A stretch of DNA of 57,984 bases from Lentzea alba (lineage in GTDB: Bacteria > Actinomycetota > Actinomycetes > Mycobacteriales > Pseudonocardiaceae): the NCBI RefSeq assembly GCF_011067745.1, contig NZ_JAAMPJ010000022.1, positions 1 through 57,984 on the forward strand, given 5' to 3'. The notes beneath the pieces are model-generated. The model did not search any database. It saw only the letters and a program-made list of their open reading frames with translations, and had not been told where the DNA came from. The position numbers were made by a program, and so were the translations under genes. Numbering within the stretch: the stretch's first letter is position 1; every line of letters starts with the position of its first letter. Shown here in pieces: positions 8,803 through 17,925 of this stretch.

Positions 8803-9636
8803 TCAATCGAGCAGCTCATCCACTCTGCGTACATATGCCGTCACCGGATACGCCGCCACGAAGCCGCACGCCTCCGCGAACCGCTCCCCCGGACCCTCGT
8901 CTACCTGCGAAGCAATCAACATCGCACCGCCAGACCGCAGGGCCGCAGCAGCAGACACCACCAACGACCGTCCGACGCCACGACGCCGTCGCGCCGGACG
9001 CACGACACACTGCTCGACCAAGCCCACACCGCGTTCAGCGAACCCCGACACGAACCCGCCGATCCGGTCGCCGTCGTCCACCACCATCAACAAACAACGC
9101 GGGTCGTCCAATCGATGCCCGAGCCACCGCCCCAGTCGCTCCCGGTTTCCCACCAGCTCGTCCGACAGCAGCTCGACGATCCCGGGCAGATCAGCGTCGA
9201 CAGCCGGCCGAACCTCCGCGGCCACGGAAGCGGGCCCGCGGTGCACCACGGTCTGGAGCTCCTCGACCGCGTACCAGCCGGAGTCGTCGGCGATCCCCTC
9301 GATCTCGTCCACGGTCGTCGGCGACGCGTACACCACCGCCTCCGCCCGCCCCACCGCAGCGAACGTGTGCTCCAGTTGCAGCAGCGTCGACGCGACCTCG
9401 ACCGACGACCCGTCCAGCGCGCAGCCGAAGTTCCCGGCGGGCAGCGGGTTCTCGCGGTTGATCACCACCGCGGCCGAGCCGACCTTGCCGACTTTGCCGT
9501 ACCGCACCGCACCGGACGCGAGCCGCGCCCCTTCCACCAGGATCGCGAGGGACCGCGACTGGTACGGGTCCAGCAACTCCGGGTCGTCCGGATCACGCAA
9601 CGGGTCAACCAACTCGACGGCCCTTCCACGACGCAC
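8803..9636 (-). CDS. GNAT family N-acetyltransferase
   Basis: 277 residues from the GTG at 9636. That start overlaps the end of the upstream glycosyltransferase by 32 bp and is chosen because the frame further upstream is unlike a GNAT. The C-terminal half holds the acetyl-CoA site, CVVRPARRRRGVGRSL, near residues 205-220, followed by the usual helix and final strands. The N-terminal half is a second degenerate GNAT-like region. The substrate is not predictable. Overlap and same-strand packing suggest translation coupled to the glycosyltransferase and the MFS gene. Confidence 0.8.
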   Translation of the reverse strand: MRRGRAVELVDPLRDPDDPELLDPYQSRSLAILVEGARLASGAVRYGKVGKVGSAAVVINRENPLPAGNFGCALDGSSVEVASTLLQLEHTFAAVGRAEAVVYASPTTVDEIEGIADDSGWYAVEELQTVVHRGPASVAAEVRPAVDADLPGIVELLSDELVGNRERLGRWLGHRLDDPRCLLMVVDDGDRIGGFVSGFAERGVGLVEQCVVRPARRRRGVGRSLVVSAAAALRSGGAMLIASQVDEGPGERFAEACGFVAAYPVTAYVRRVDELLD

Positions 9637-10654
9637 CTGGACGCAACGCGCAGTCCAGCAGGAACACGCCAATCGTCGCCCACGAGAGAGGCGCCAGCAC
9701 AGCCGACACTTGAGGTGCACCGACCCGCCGCACGAACTCACGGTGCGACACGGCCTGCGCGAACCACGCAAGCCACGACCACGGCGAACGCCACCGCAAC
9801 ACCGGTATCAGCCCGTACGCCAGGTGCAGCAGCCCGGCGACCACCAACAACACGCGCCCCCACGGCCCGAACATCTCCCGCATCGACGGCTGGATGCTCT
9901 TGCGCAACGACCGCCACGTGTCGCCGAACGAATCCAGGCCGGACGTCGTCAGCAGCGCCGTCGCGTCGAGGAACCGCACGACCCCGCCGGAGTCCCTGAT
10001 CAACGTGGCCAGGCCCACGTCGTCAGCGTGCGTCGAGGCCAGCGCGGGCCACCCGCCGTCCGCCTCGAAAACAGCCCGCCGCACGAGGATGCAATGCCCG
10101 ACCGCGAGCGCCGTCGCACCACGACCGTCCGGCGGCGAGCCCTCGAACACCAGCGTGTTGAACGCGGGCAGCAGGAACCACCACGCCGGCCCGGTCCCCC
10201 GCCCCGACGACGACACGAGATCCGCGCCCAGCTCACCGGCCGACGCCACCAGCCGCCCCACCAGATCAGGCGCGACGGTCACGTCCGCGTCCACGAACAG
10301 CAGCCACTCCTCGTCCCGGGCGGCCTCCACCCCGAGGTGCATCGCGTGCGTCTTGCCTGCCCAACCGTCAGCCGGGCCGGACGACGAGATCACCTCAGCC
10401 CCGCACGAACGCGCGACAGCGGCCGTCGCATCCCCAGAAGCGTCGTCCACCACCACGACGCGCACACCCGGCTGACCGACCAACCCGGACAGCAATGCCG
10501 GCAACGCGGCTTCCTCGTTGCGCGCCGGTACGACCGCCAAGACCGAGGCGACCGCGGAAGCGGAAGACACCTCGGACACGTGCTTCCACTGCGCGACGTT
10601 CCGCGCGGATCGCAGTGTGGACAGCGTCCCGGACACCACACCAAGAATCCCCAT
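9605..10654 (-). CDS. Membrane-associated family 2 glycosyltransferase (HpnB-like)
   Basis: 349 residues from the ATG at 10654 (MGILGVVSG). The GT-A fold is clear: VVPARNEEAALPALL near residue 40, VVVDDASGDAT near 65, the GWAGKTHAMHLG segment near 95, the metal-binding VDADV near 120 and an ADDVGLA acceptor loop near 220. Two C-terminal membrane segments follow (VLLVVAGLLHLAYGLIPVL and APLSWATIGVFLLDCAL). The architecture resembles glycosyltransferases of hopanoid or carotenoid loci, but no such genes are nearby. The gene is divergent from hrpB with only 27 bp between starts. Confidence 0.82.
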   Translation of the reverse strand: MGILGVVSGTLSTLRSARNVAQWKHVSEVSSASAVASVLAVVPARNEEAALPALLSGLVGQPGVRVVVVDDASGDATAAVARSCGAEVISSSGPADGWAGKTHAMHLGVEAARDEEWLLFVDADVTVAPDLVGRLVASAGELGADLVSSSGRGTGPAWWFLLPAFNTLVFEGSPPDGRGATALAVGHCILVRRAVFEADGGWPALASTHADDVGLATLIRDSGGVVRFLDATALLTTSGLDSFGDTWRSLRKSIQPSMREMFGPWGRVLLVVAGLLHLAYGLIPVLRWRSPWSWLAWFAQAVSHREFVRRVGAPQVSAVLAPLSWATIGVFLLDCALRPGASWKGRRVG

Positions 10655-10681
10655 GACCTCCACCCTGACACACTCATCGGC

Positions 10682-12946
10682 GTGCACCTGCCCGATCTCC
10701 CGGTGAAGTCCGTTCTGCCCGAGCTCCTCAAAACCCTCGAGGACCACGGCGCGGCGGTGCTCGTCGCACCTCCCGGCACCGGCAAGACGACGCTCGTCCC
10801 GCTGGCCCTGCCCGGCAAAGTCGTGGTCGCCGAACCGCGCCGGATCGCCGCCCGCGCCGCCGCCGCACGCATGGCGAGCCTCCTGAACGAACCCGTGGGC
10901 CACACCGTCGGCTATTCGGTCAGGGGCGACCGCAAGACCAGCAAGCACACCCGCATCGAGGTCGTGACCAGCGGTCTGCTCGTCCGCAGGCTTCAGCACG
11001 ACCAGGACCTCAAGGGCGTCGGCACCGTCCTGCTCGACGAGTGCCACGAACGTCACCTCGACGCTGATCTGCTCCTCACGCTCCTGCTGGACGCCAAGGC
11101 GGGCCTGCGCCCGGACCTGAAACTCCTCGCGACCTCCGCAACCGTTGCCGCGCAACGACTCTCCGACCTGCTCAACGCACCGGTCCTGCACACCGAGTCG
11201 CGCATGTACCCGACGGCGATCACGTACGTCCCACCCGCACGCAACGAGCACATCGAGAACACGGTCGCCAGAGCCATCAACAAGGCTCTGTCCGAAGTGG
11301 ACGGCGACGTGCTCGCGTTCCTGCCGGGCGTCAAGGAGATCAACCGCACGGCGAGCCTGCTCAACGCGGAAACCGTGATCCTGCACGGCCAGCTCAACGC
11401 CCAGACCCAGGACGCCGCCCTCAAACCCGGTCAGCACCAACGAGTCGTGCTCGCCACCAGCATCGCCGAGTCCAGCCTCACCGTCCCCGGCGTCCGGGCG
11501 GTCGTCGACGCCGGGCTGGCCCGCGTTCCCAGGGTCGACCACCGCAGGGGCCTCGCCGGACTCACCACGATCCGCGTCTCCCAGGCCGTCGCCGAGCAAC
11601 GCGCCGGACGAGCCGGACGTGAAGCCCCGGGCCGCGTCTACCGCTGCTGGCCGGAACACGAGCACTCGACGCTCCCCCGTTACCCGGAACCCGAGATCAA
11701 AACGGCTGACCTGACCAGGCTCGCCCTCGAGCTCGCGGTCTGGGGCACCCCGGACGGCAGCAGCCTGAACTGGTGGGACGCCCCGCCCGAGGGCGCGCTG
11801 AAAGCAGCCCAGGAAACCCTGAACGCCATCGGCGCACTCGAACCGGACCGCCGCGACCGCATCGCGAACGTCGGCCTGCACCCCCGGCTCGGCCGCGCGC
11901 TCATCGACGGCAGCGCACTCGCCGGCAACCGGACCGCCGCCGAAGTCGTGGCACTGCTCGACGACAGCACGCACACCAGCACGAGCGACCTCGCGACCGC
12001 GCTGAAGGCCCCTGGCAAGTGGCGCAAGGAAGCCAAGAAGCTGGAGAAGCTCGGCAGCAACCCGGCGGGCAACGGTGACCCGGCACTCGTCGTCGCACTC
12101 GCCTACCCGGAACGGCTGGCGAAACGCCGCTCCAAGAACAGCAACGTCTACCTGATGGCCAACGGCACGGCCGTCGAGCACACCGACTCGCACAACAAAT
12201 GGCTGGCGATCGCGATCGCCGACCGCGAACCGGGCAGCAAGCACGGCCGCGTCCGCCTCGCCGCCCCTGCCGACGAAGAACTCGCCATCACCGCCGCAAA
12301 GGCGCTCGTGCACACGGAGGACGACATCCGGTGGACCGGTGACGTCGTCGCCAACGAGGTCCGCAAGCTGGGCGCGATCACCCTCGACGAACGTCCGCTC
12401 AACGACCTCGCCAAGTCGCAGCAGGCACTCCGCCTCGGCCTCGAAGCCGAAGGCCTGGGCCTGCTCAAGTGGACCGACGCCGCCAAACGCTTGCGCGAGC
12501 GCATGGCGTTCCTGCACCGGACCCGCGACTGGCCGAGCGTCGACGACGAGAACCTGATCCGCGCGATCGACCTCGGCAAGGCGAAGAAGCGCTCCGACCT
12601 GGCCAAGATCGACACGACGACGCTGCTGCGGAGCCTGCTGCCGTGGCCGGAGGCGGCGGAGTTCGACCAGCTCGCCCCGGAACGCATCGGCCAGGGCAAG
12701 GTCGACTACACGCAGGACCAGCCAGCCCTCCACGTCCGCATCCAGGACGCCATGAAGTGGGCCGACACGCCGCAGATCGCAGGAGTTCCGGTGGTCGTGC
12801 ACCTGCTCTCCCCCGCAGGCCGTCCCACCGCCGTGACCAGCGATCTCAGGTCTTTCTGGCGCAACGGCTACCTGCGGGTGCGCAGCGAGTTGAAGGGCCG
12901 GTATCCCAAGCACCACTGGCCCGAGCGCCCTTACGACAAAAGATAG
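10682..12946 (+). CDS. hrpB: ATP-dependent RNA helicase HrpB
   Basis: 754 residues from the GTG at 10682 (MHLPDLPVKSVLPEL). DEAH/DExH helicase motifs are in order: motif I APPGTGKTT near residue 36, Ia AEPRRIAA, II DECHER near 120, III SATV near 150, and motif VI QRAGRAGRE near 305. The C-terminus ends with the HrpB signature RYPKHHWPERP. Members are monomeric DExH helicases of uncertain substrate, slightly longer in E. coli (about 810). The start lies 27 bp from the divergent glycosyltransferase, so the mRNA is likely leaderless or has a very short leader. Confidence 0.92.
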   Translation: MHLPDLPVKSVLPELLKTLEDHGAAVLVAPPGTGKTTLVPLALPGKVVVAEPRRIAARAAAARMASLLNEPVGHTVGYSVRGDRKTSKHTRIEVVTSGLLVRRLQHDQDLKGVGTVLLDECHERHLDADLLLTLLLDAKAGLRPDLKLLATSATVAAQRLSDLLNAPVLHTESRMYPTAITYVPPARNEHIENTVARAINKALSEVDGDVLAFLPGVKEINRTASLLNAETVILHGQLNAQTQDAALKPGQHQRVVLATSIAESSLTVPGVRAVVDAGLARVPRVDHRRGLAGLTTIRVSQAVAEQRAGRAGREAPGRVYRCWPEHEHSTLPRYPEPEIKTADLTRLALELAVWGTPDGSSLNWWDAPPEGALKAAQETLNAIGALEPDRRDRIANVGLHPRLGRALIDGSALAGNRTAAEVVALLDDSTHTSTSDLATALKAPGKWRKEAKKLEKLGSNPAGNGDPALVVALAYPERLAKRRSKNSNVYLMANGTAVEHTDSHNKWLAIAIADREPGSKHGRVRLAAPADEELAITAAKALVHTEDDIRWTGDVVANEVRKLGAITLDERPLNDLAKSQQALRLGLEAEGLGLLKWTDAAKRLRERMAFLHRTRDWPSVDDENLIRAIDLGKAKKRSDLAKIDTTTLLRSLLPWPEAAEFDQLAPERIGQGKVDYTQDQPALHVRIQDAMKWADTPQIAGVPVVVHLLSPAGRPTAVTSDLRSFWRNGYLRVRSELKGRYPKHHWPERPYDKR

Positions 12947-13018
12947 AACAAAGAAAACCTGAACAGAATCACAACAGCACTTTGAACCATTAGGAATCGA
13001 ACAACGTTAATCTCAGCT

Positions 13019-14101
13019 GTGGCGCACATCGCGATCTTCCTCATGCCCGAGCGCGGGCACGTCCACCCCGCGCTCGGGATGATCGCCGAGCTCGTGCGCC
13101 GCGGTCACCGGGTGAGCTGCCCGGTCCCCGCCCAGTTCACCGCGGCGGTCCGGGAGTGCGGTGCGACGGCGATCTCGTACGAGACGACGCTGCCCCGTGA
13201 GCTGCCGGAGTCCCTCTACGTCGCCGCGCAGCTCGCCCTCGTCGAGGCCGAGTCGGTGTTGCCGCAGCTGGAGGCCGGGTTCCGGGACGACCCGCCGGAC
13301 ATCGTGTTGTGGGACATCGCGGCCTGGGCGGGCGGTGTGATCGCGCGCCGGCTGGACGTGCCGAACCTGTTGCTGGAGAGCTTTCTGACCAGCAACGAGC
13401 ACTGGTCGCTGGGCGCCGCCGTGGTGCCCGCGCGCACGTTCGACCCGGACGCGATCAAGTTCTTCACCAGGGTGCACGGCTTCGTGGGCAGCTCGCTGCC
13501 GGAGTTCGTCGCGGGCGCGCGACGCAGAATCGCCTTGTTCGCCAGGGAGTTCCAGCCCGAGGGCGACACGTTCGACGAACGGTTCGCCTTCACCGGCCCG
13601 TGCTTGACCGAACGGGCGTTCCAGGGCACCTGGGAGCCGCCGGACGACCGACCGGTGGTGCTGGCGACGACCTCCACGCAGGTGTGCTCCGACGCGGCGC
13701 GCGGGATGCCGTGGCGGCTCGTCACCAGGGGCAGCGTGCACAGGCCGGCGGCGAACGTCGAAACGCACGACGAAGTGCCGCAGCTCGCGGTGCTCGAACA
13801 CGCCAGCGTGTTCGTCACGCGCGGCGGGATGGCGGGCGTGATGGAGGCGCTGCACCACGGAGTTCCCATGATCGTCGTGCCGCACATGGCCGACCAGCGG
13901 CTCAACGGCCAGCGCGTCGAGGAGCTCGGGCTGGGCGTGGTGCTCGACACCGTCACCAAGGAGGGCGTGCGCTCGTTGGTGAGTCAGCTGTCGTCCGATT
14001 CCGCGATTTCCGCACGGGTCAAGGACATGCGGCGGATGATTCACCAGTCGGGCGGCAGCGCGCTCGCGGCGGACGTGGTCGAGGAGGAGCTGGCGCGGTG
14101 A
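13019..14101 (+). CDS. GT1-family (macrolide-type) glycosyltransferase, shortened
   Basis: 360 residues starting GTG (MAHIAIFLMPERGHVHPALG). The N-terminal acceptor domain is normal, with the early GHVHP motif. The C-terminal donor domain has VFVTRGGMAGVMEALHHGVP and PHMADQRLNGQRVEELGLG, the nucleotide-sugar signature. Two oddities appear. The usual histidine of HGG is arginine (RGG). The stretch between RPVVLATTSTQ and the PQLAVLEHAS segment lacks roughly 10-15 residues normally present, giving a protein shorter than the usual 390-400. It may be altered or inactive. It overlaps the next gene by 4 bp. Confidence 0.8.
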   Translation: MAHIAIFLMPERGHVHPALGMIAELVRRGHRVSCPVPAQFTAAVRECGATAISYETTLPRELPESLYVAAQLALVEAESVLPQLEAGFRDDPPDIVLWDIAAWAGGVIARRLDVPNLLLESFLTSNEHWSLGAAVVPARTFDPDAIKFFTRVHGFVGSSLPEFVAGARRRIALFAREFQPEGDTFDERFAFTGPCLTERAFQGTWEPPDDRPVVLATTSTQVCSDAARGMPWRLVTRGSVHRPAANVETHDEVPQLAVLEHASVFVTRGGMAGVMEALHHGVPMIVVPHMADQRLNGQRVEELGLGVVLDTVTKEGVRSLVSQLSSDSAISARVKDMRRMIHQSGGSALAADVVEEELAR

Positions 14102-14700
14102 AACGGATCTGGGACGACGCGGTCCGCACGCTCGGAGGCGCACCGGACGCGGGCGACCTGATGGAGCGCTACGCCGAACCACATCGCTCGTACCACAACA
14201 CCTTCCACGTGATGTCGGTCGCGCGCGACTCGTCCGAGCTGGCCGACGCGTTCGCGTTCAGCACGGAAGAACGCGCGATCCTCGCGCTGGCCGCCTGCGC
14301 GCACGACGTGATCTACGACGGCAACCCGGGTGACGACGAACGCGCGTCAGCCGCGTGGGCACGAGAACGCCTGCACGGCCTGGAAGAAGAGCACATCGCG
14401 CGCGTGGAGTCGTTGGTGCTGGCCACGATCACGCACTCGTCCGACGATCCGCTCGCACACGTGTTGCTCGACGCCGACCTCGCGATCCTCGGCTCGGAGC
14501 CGGAGCACTACGAGCGCTACCGCCAGGCCGTGCGCCAGGAGTACTCGCGGTATGACGACGAAACGTGGCGGGCGGGTCGCGCCCACGTGCTGAAAACCCT
14601 GCTCGACCGCGAGGACCTCTACGTGAGCGAACCCGCACGGCAGTTGTGGGACGCCGCCGCGCGGATCAACCTCGCGCGCGAGCTTCAGTCGTTGGGGTAG
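14098..14700 (+). CDS. HD-domain metal-dependent hydrolase-like protein
   Basis: 200 residues from the GTG at 14098, which overlaps the previous stop (GTGA). HD-type metal ligands are visible: YHNTFHVMSV near residue 35 supplies the first histidine, and AACAHDVIYDG near 65 supplies the HD pair. Further conserved residues lie in ITHSSDDPLAHVLLDADLAILG near 120, where the final aspartate is found. The family resembles actinobacterial predicted HD phosphohydrolases acting on nucleotides or small phosphoesters. The coupling to the glycosyltransferase is unexplained. The 3' end overlaps the convergent racemase gene by 16 bp. Confidence 0.82.
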   Translation: MKRIWDDAVRTLGGAPDAGDLMERYAEPHRSYHNTFHVMSVARDSSELADAFAFSTEERAILALAACAHDVIYDGNPGDDERASAAWARERLHGLEEEHIARVESLVLATITHSSDDPLAHVLLDADLAILGSEPEHYERYRQAVRQEYSRYDDETWRAGRAHVLKTLLDREDLYVSEPARQLWDAAARINLARELQSLG

Positions 14701-15791
14701 AGCACGCGAGTCGCGGTGGTGAAGCGCCGCAACGTCTCCGGGATCGGGTCGACGCCGATGCCCGGACCGGTCGGCACGTGCATGAACCCGTCCTCCAGTT
14801 CGAACGGCTCGGTGACGTCCTCGGCGAAGTACCGGCGCGACGCCGACACGTCGCCCGGCAGCACGAAACCCGGCAGTGCGGCCAGCGCCAGGTTCGGCCC
14901 GCGCCCGATGCCGGTCTCCAGCATTCCGCCGCACCACACCGGAATCCCGTGCGCCACCGCGACGTCGTGGATCCGGCGCGCCTCCAGGTAACCGCCGACC
15001 CGAGCCGGTTTGACGTTGATCACGCGGCAGGCGTCCAGCGCGATCGCCGTCGCCGCGTCCTTGGCCGAAGTGATCGACTCGTCGAGGCAGATGGGCGTGC
15101 GGATCCGTTGTGCGAGCAGCGCGTGGCCGCGGATGTCGTCCTCTTCCAGCGGCTGTTCCATCAACAGCAGGTCGAACTCGTCGAGCCGGCGCAGGTGTTC
15201 GGCGTCGGCCGGCGTGTACGCGGTGTTCGCGTCGACCTGCAGCAACACGTCGGAGCCGAACCGTTCGCGCACGGCCCGCACCGGTTCGAGGTCCCAGCCC
15301 GGTTCGATCTTGAGCTTGATCCGGGCGTACCCCTCGGCGAGATAGCCCTCGACGTCCGCGATCAGTTCGGGGATCGAGTTCTTGATCCCGACCGAGACGC
15401 CGGCGGGCACCTTGGAGGCCGTGGCACCCAGAAAAGTCCCGATCGACATCCCGTACGACCGCAGTTCCGCGTCCAGGATCGCGGTCTCCAGTGCGGCCTT
15501 GGCGAGCTTGTGGCCCTTGATCGCCTCGGTCCGGTGAGCGACCTCCGCGGCCGTGATCTCGGGTGTCACCCGCGGCACGAGATGTTGCTCCAGCACCAGT
15601 TCGGCCGCTCCGACGAACTCCGAGCAGTACAGCGGTTCCGGGTCGGCCGCGAACTCCGACCAGCCCTCCGCGGCGTCCGTGACGACCCGCAGCAGGAACG
15701 TGTCCTTGGTCGTCATCGTCCCGAACGACGTGCGGAACGGCGACACCAGCGGAATCGCGACGTGCAGCAGCTCAATCCGCTCGATCTTCAT
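14685..15791 (-). CDS. N-acylamino acid racemase / o-succinylbenzoate synthase (enolase superfamily)
   Basis: 368 residues starting ATG (MKIERIELLHV). Enolase-superfamily catalytic residues of the OSBS/NSAR group are present: the KxK motif in IKLKIEPG near 163, metal ligands in VDANTAY near 190, MEQPL near 215 and DES near 240, and the second lysine in NVKPARVGG near 264. The family either makes o-succinylbenzoate for menaquinone or racemises N-succinyl amino acids. The overlapping upstream GNAT and the amino-acid permease favour the amino-acid role here. No other menaquinone genes are in view. Confidence 0.88.
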   Translation of the reverse strand: MKIERIELLHVAIPLVSPFRTSFGTMTTKDTFLLRVVTDAAEGWSEFAADPEPLYCSEFVGAAELVLEQHLVPRVTPEITAAEVAHRTEAIKGHKLAKAALETAILDAELRSYGMSIGTFLGATASKVPAGVSVGIKNSIPELIADVEGYLAEGYARIKLKIEPGWDLEPVRAVRERFGSDVLLQVDANTAYTPADAEHLRRLDEFDLLLMEQPLEEDDIRGHALLAQRIRTPICLDESITSAKDAATAIALDACRVINVKPARVGGYLEARRIHDVAVAHGIPVWCGGMLETGIGRGPNLALAALPGFVLPGDVSASRRYFAEDVTEPFELEDGFMHVPTGPGIGVDPIPETLRRFTTATRVLYPND

Positions 15792-16507
15792 CGGCGCTCC
15801 AACTCGTACCAGCCCTCGCGGGACATCGACGTGGCCGCGTAACCCTGACCGAAAGCGTCGACGAACACGCCGCGCACCGACTCACGCCACTGCCGAGCCA
15901 GCGCGGCGGACTCCTTGCGCACCTGCACGATGTCGCGTGGCACCCGGCACCAGATCCGTTCGCCGTCCGTGCGCGCCAACGGTTCCCCGTCCGGTGCCAC
16001 CGAAGTGACCTCGCCCGAGGGCACGGACTCGTGCGCCTCACGAGACCGCGTGAGATCCCATTGCACGGTCAGGCGATCGCTCTCGTCACCTTCGTTCACG
16101 CCGTCGCGCATCGGCCCGTAGAAGTCCACCGTGTACTCGGCGACGACCGCGCCGAGCTTCACCAGGTTGAACCGGGCGTTGCGCGCCACCAGCGGGTCGT
16201 AGGTCCACCGCATCGACCTGGCGCCGAGCCCGACCGCCCAGTCCTTCTGCGCGAGCTTCAACGGGTGCCCTACGCCGGACCGCGCGGCCGCGATCATCGA
16301 GTACACCGACCCGTCCGGGCAGAAGAGCCCGGTCGTGGCACCGGCCAGCTCGTCGCCGTCGAACGCGCCGATGGTCGCGCCGCCCGCGTGCCGGATGCAG
16401 TGCAACGTCTCGGTGGACAGCACGTCCTCGGTCGTCTCCCACACCGCGGCGTAGTAGGCCGCGACGCGGGCGATGCCGGGCACGTCACTGATCACTCGGA
16501 ACCGCAA
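15788..16507 (-). CDS. GNAT-like acyltransferase paired with the racemase (COG3375 type)
   Basis: 239 residues starting MRFRVISDVPGIARVAAYYAAVW. The body has the GNAT fold features of COG3375 proteins: GGATIGAFDGDELAGATTGLF, then GHPLKLAQKDWAVGLGARSMRWTYDPLVARNARFNLVKLGA, in which the W-T-Y-D-P-L segment is diagnostic. These proteins often stand next to N-acylamino acid racemases. In the Geobacillus pathway a GNAT N-succinylates D-amino acids for the racemase. The stop overlaps the racemase start (ATGA), implying coupling. The start overlaps the permease end by 23 bp. Confidence 0.82.
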   Translation of the reverse strand: MRFRVISDVPGIARVAAYYAAVWETTEDVLSTETLHCIRHAGGATIGAFDGDELAGATTGLFCPDGSVYSMIAAARSGVGHPLKLAQKDWAVGLGARSMRWTYDPLVARNARFNLVKLGAVVAEYTVDFYGPMRDGVNEGDESDRLTVQWDLTRSREAHESVPSGEVTSVAPDGEPLARTDGERIWCRVPRDIVQVRKESAALARQWRESVRGVFVDAFGQGYAATSMSREGWYELERR

Positions 16508-17897
16508 GGCGTGCCTTCCTGACGCTGTAACCGAAGTAGATGACGAACCCGAGGACCATCCACGCGAGGAACGCGATCCACGTGTCGAGCCCGAGGCTGA
16601 ACATCATGTAGACGCAGAAAGCCAGCCCCAGCAGCGGCGTGACCGGCGAGAACGGCACCCGGAAGCTGCGCTGCCGGTCCGGTTCGGTGCGGCGCAGGAT
16701 GATCACCGCGACGTTGACCAGCGCGAACGCGAAGAGCGTGCCGATGCTGGTCGCGTCGGCCAGCGACCCCAGCGGCACCAGCGCGGCGAGCACCGCGATG
16801 AACGAACCGACGACGAGCGTGTTCACGAACGGCACGCCGGTCTTCGGGCTGAGCCGCGCGAAGACCGACGGCACCAACCCGTCGCGGGACATGGCGTACA
16901 GGATGCGCGTCTGTCCGTAGAGGACGGTCAGCACCACCGAGGTCGTGGCGACCACCGCGCCGATGGACAGCAGGATCGGCCAGATCGCGCCGCTGACGTT
17001 GTCGGTGAGCACCCGGCTCAACGCGGCTTCCGTGCCCTCGAACGACTGCCACGGCATCGCACCGATCGCGGCGAGCGCGACCGCGCAGTACAGCGCGGTG
17101 ATCACGACCAGCGACAGGATGATCGCGCGCGGCAGGTCGCGCTGCGGGTTCTTGGCCTCCTCGCCGGCGGTCGACGCGGCGTCGAACCCGATGTAGGAGA
17201 AGAACAACGTGGCCGCACCGGCGCTCATGCCCGCGAGACCCAGCGGGAACAGCGGCTGCAGGTTGCCCGCCTTGAACGCGGTGAACGCGACCGCGCAGAA
17301 CATCAGCAGCGCGCCGACCTTGACCCACACCAGGATCGTGTTCGTGCGCGCACTGCCCTTGGAACCGCCCAGCAGGACCAGCATCGAGATGACCACGACC
17401 AGCACGGCCGGGACGTTGACGATCCCGCCGGCCCCCGGCGGCTGGCTCAGCACGTCCGGAATCCGCAGTCCTGTCACCAGGTGCAGCAACTCGTTGACGT
17501 ACTGCCCCCACCCGACCGCGACCGCCGCGACGGAGACGCCGTACTCCAGCACGAGACACCAGCCGCACACCCACGCGACGATCTCGCCGAGCGTGGCGTA
17601 GGTGTAGGAGTACGAGGAACCGGACGCGGGGATGAGGCCCGCGAGTTCGGCGTACGACAGCGCGGAGAACAGCGCGGTGATGCCGGCGAGGACGAACGAC
17701 ACCACGATCGCGGGACCGGCGAGCGGCACCGCCTCCCCCAAAACGACGAAGATGCCGGTGCCGAGCGTGGCGCCGATGCTGATCATCGTGAGGTGGCCGA
17801 CACCCATGGTGCGCTTGAGTTCGCTGCCAGGGTGAGTCAGCTGGTCGATCGGCTTGCGCCGCAACACCCGCGCCCCGATGCGCTGTCCGTTGCTCAT
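16485..17897 (-). CDS. APC-family amino-acid permease
   Basis: 470 residues from the ATG at 17897 (MSNGQRIGARVLRRKPID). The first membrane segment carries the APC substrate motif ISIGATLGTGIFV, followed by about eleven more segments. ASGSSYSYTYATLGE, FFSYIGFDAASTAGEEAKNPQRDLPRA and RDGLVPSVFARLSPKTGVP are strong APC/CAT signatures, closest to the cationic amino acid transporter branch. It is a secondary transporter importing amino acids across the cytoplasmic membrane. Downstream overlap with the GNAT and racemase genes suggests that it supplies or exports their substrate. Confidence 0.9.
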   Translation of the reverse strand: MSNGQRIGARVLRRKPIDQLTHPGSELKRTMGVGHLTMISIGATLGTGIFVVLGEAVPLAGPAIVVSFVLAGITALFSALSYAELAGLIPASGSSYSYTYATLGEIVAWVCGWCLVLEYGVSVAAVAVGWGQYVNELLHLVTGLRIPDVLSQPPGAGGIVNVPAVLVVVISMLVLLGGSKGSARTNTILVWVKVGALLMFCAVAFTAFKAGNLQPLFPLGLAGMSAGAATLFFSYIGFDAASTAGEEAKNPQRDLPRAIILSLVVITALYCAVALAAIGAMPWQSFEGTEAALSRVLTDNVSGAIWPILLSIGAVVATTSVVLTVLYGQTRILYAMSRDGLVPSVFARLSPKTGVPFVNTLVVGSFIAVLAALVPLGSLADATSIGTLFAFALVNVAVIILRRTEPDRQRSFRVPFSPVTPLLGLAFCVYMMFSLGLDTWIAFLAWMVLGFVIYFGYSVRKARLAVPSDQ

Positions 17898-17925
17898 CCG
17901 ATCAACATAAACCCCCAGCTCCGGC

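Noticed and set aside
9605..12916. 1103-codon minus-strand frame opposite hrpB, and a similar long plus-strand frame from 9365
   Set aside because: Only the 9605-10654 part (glycosyltransferase) on the minus strand and the 10682-12946 part (hrpB) on the plus strand carry protein motifs. The rest is GC-driven shadow reading.
14685..15791. Confident menaquinone menC assignment
   Set aside because: No menaquinone genes are adjacent, and the overlapping GNAT and permease point to amino-acid chemistry. Sequence motifs alone cannot separate the two activities.
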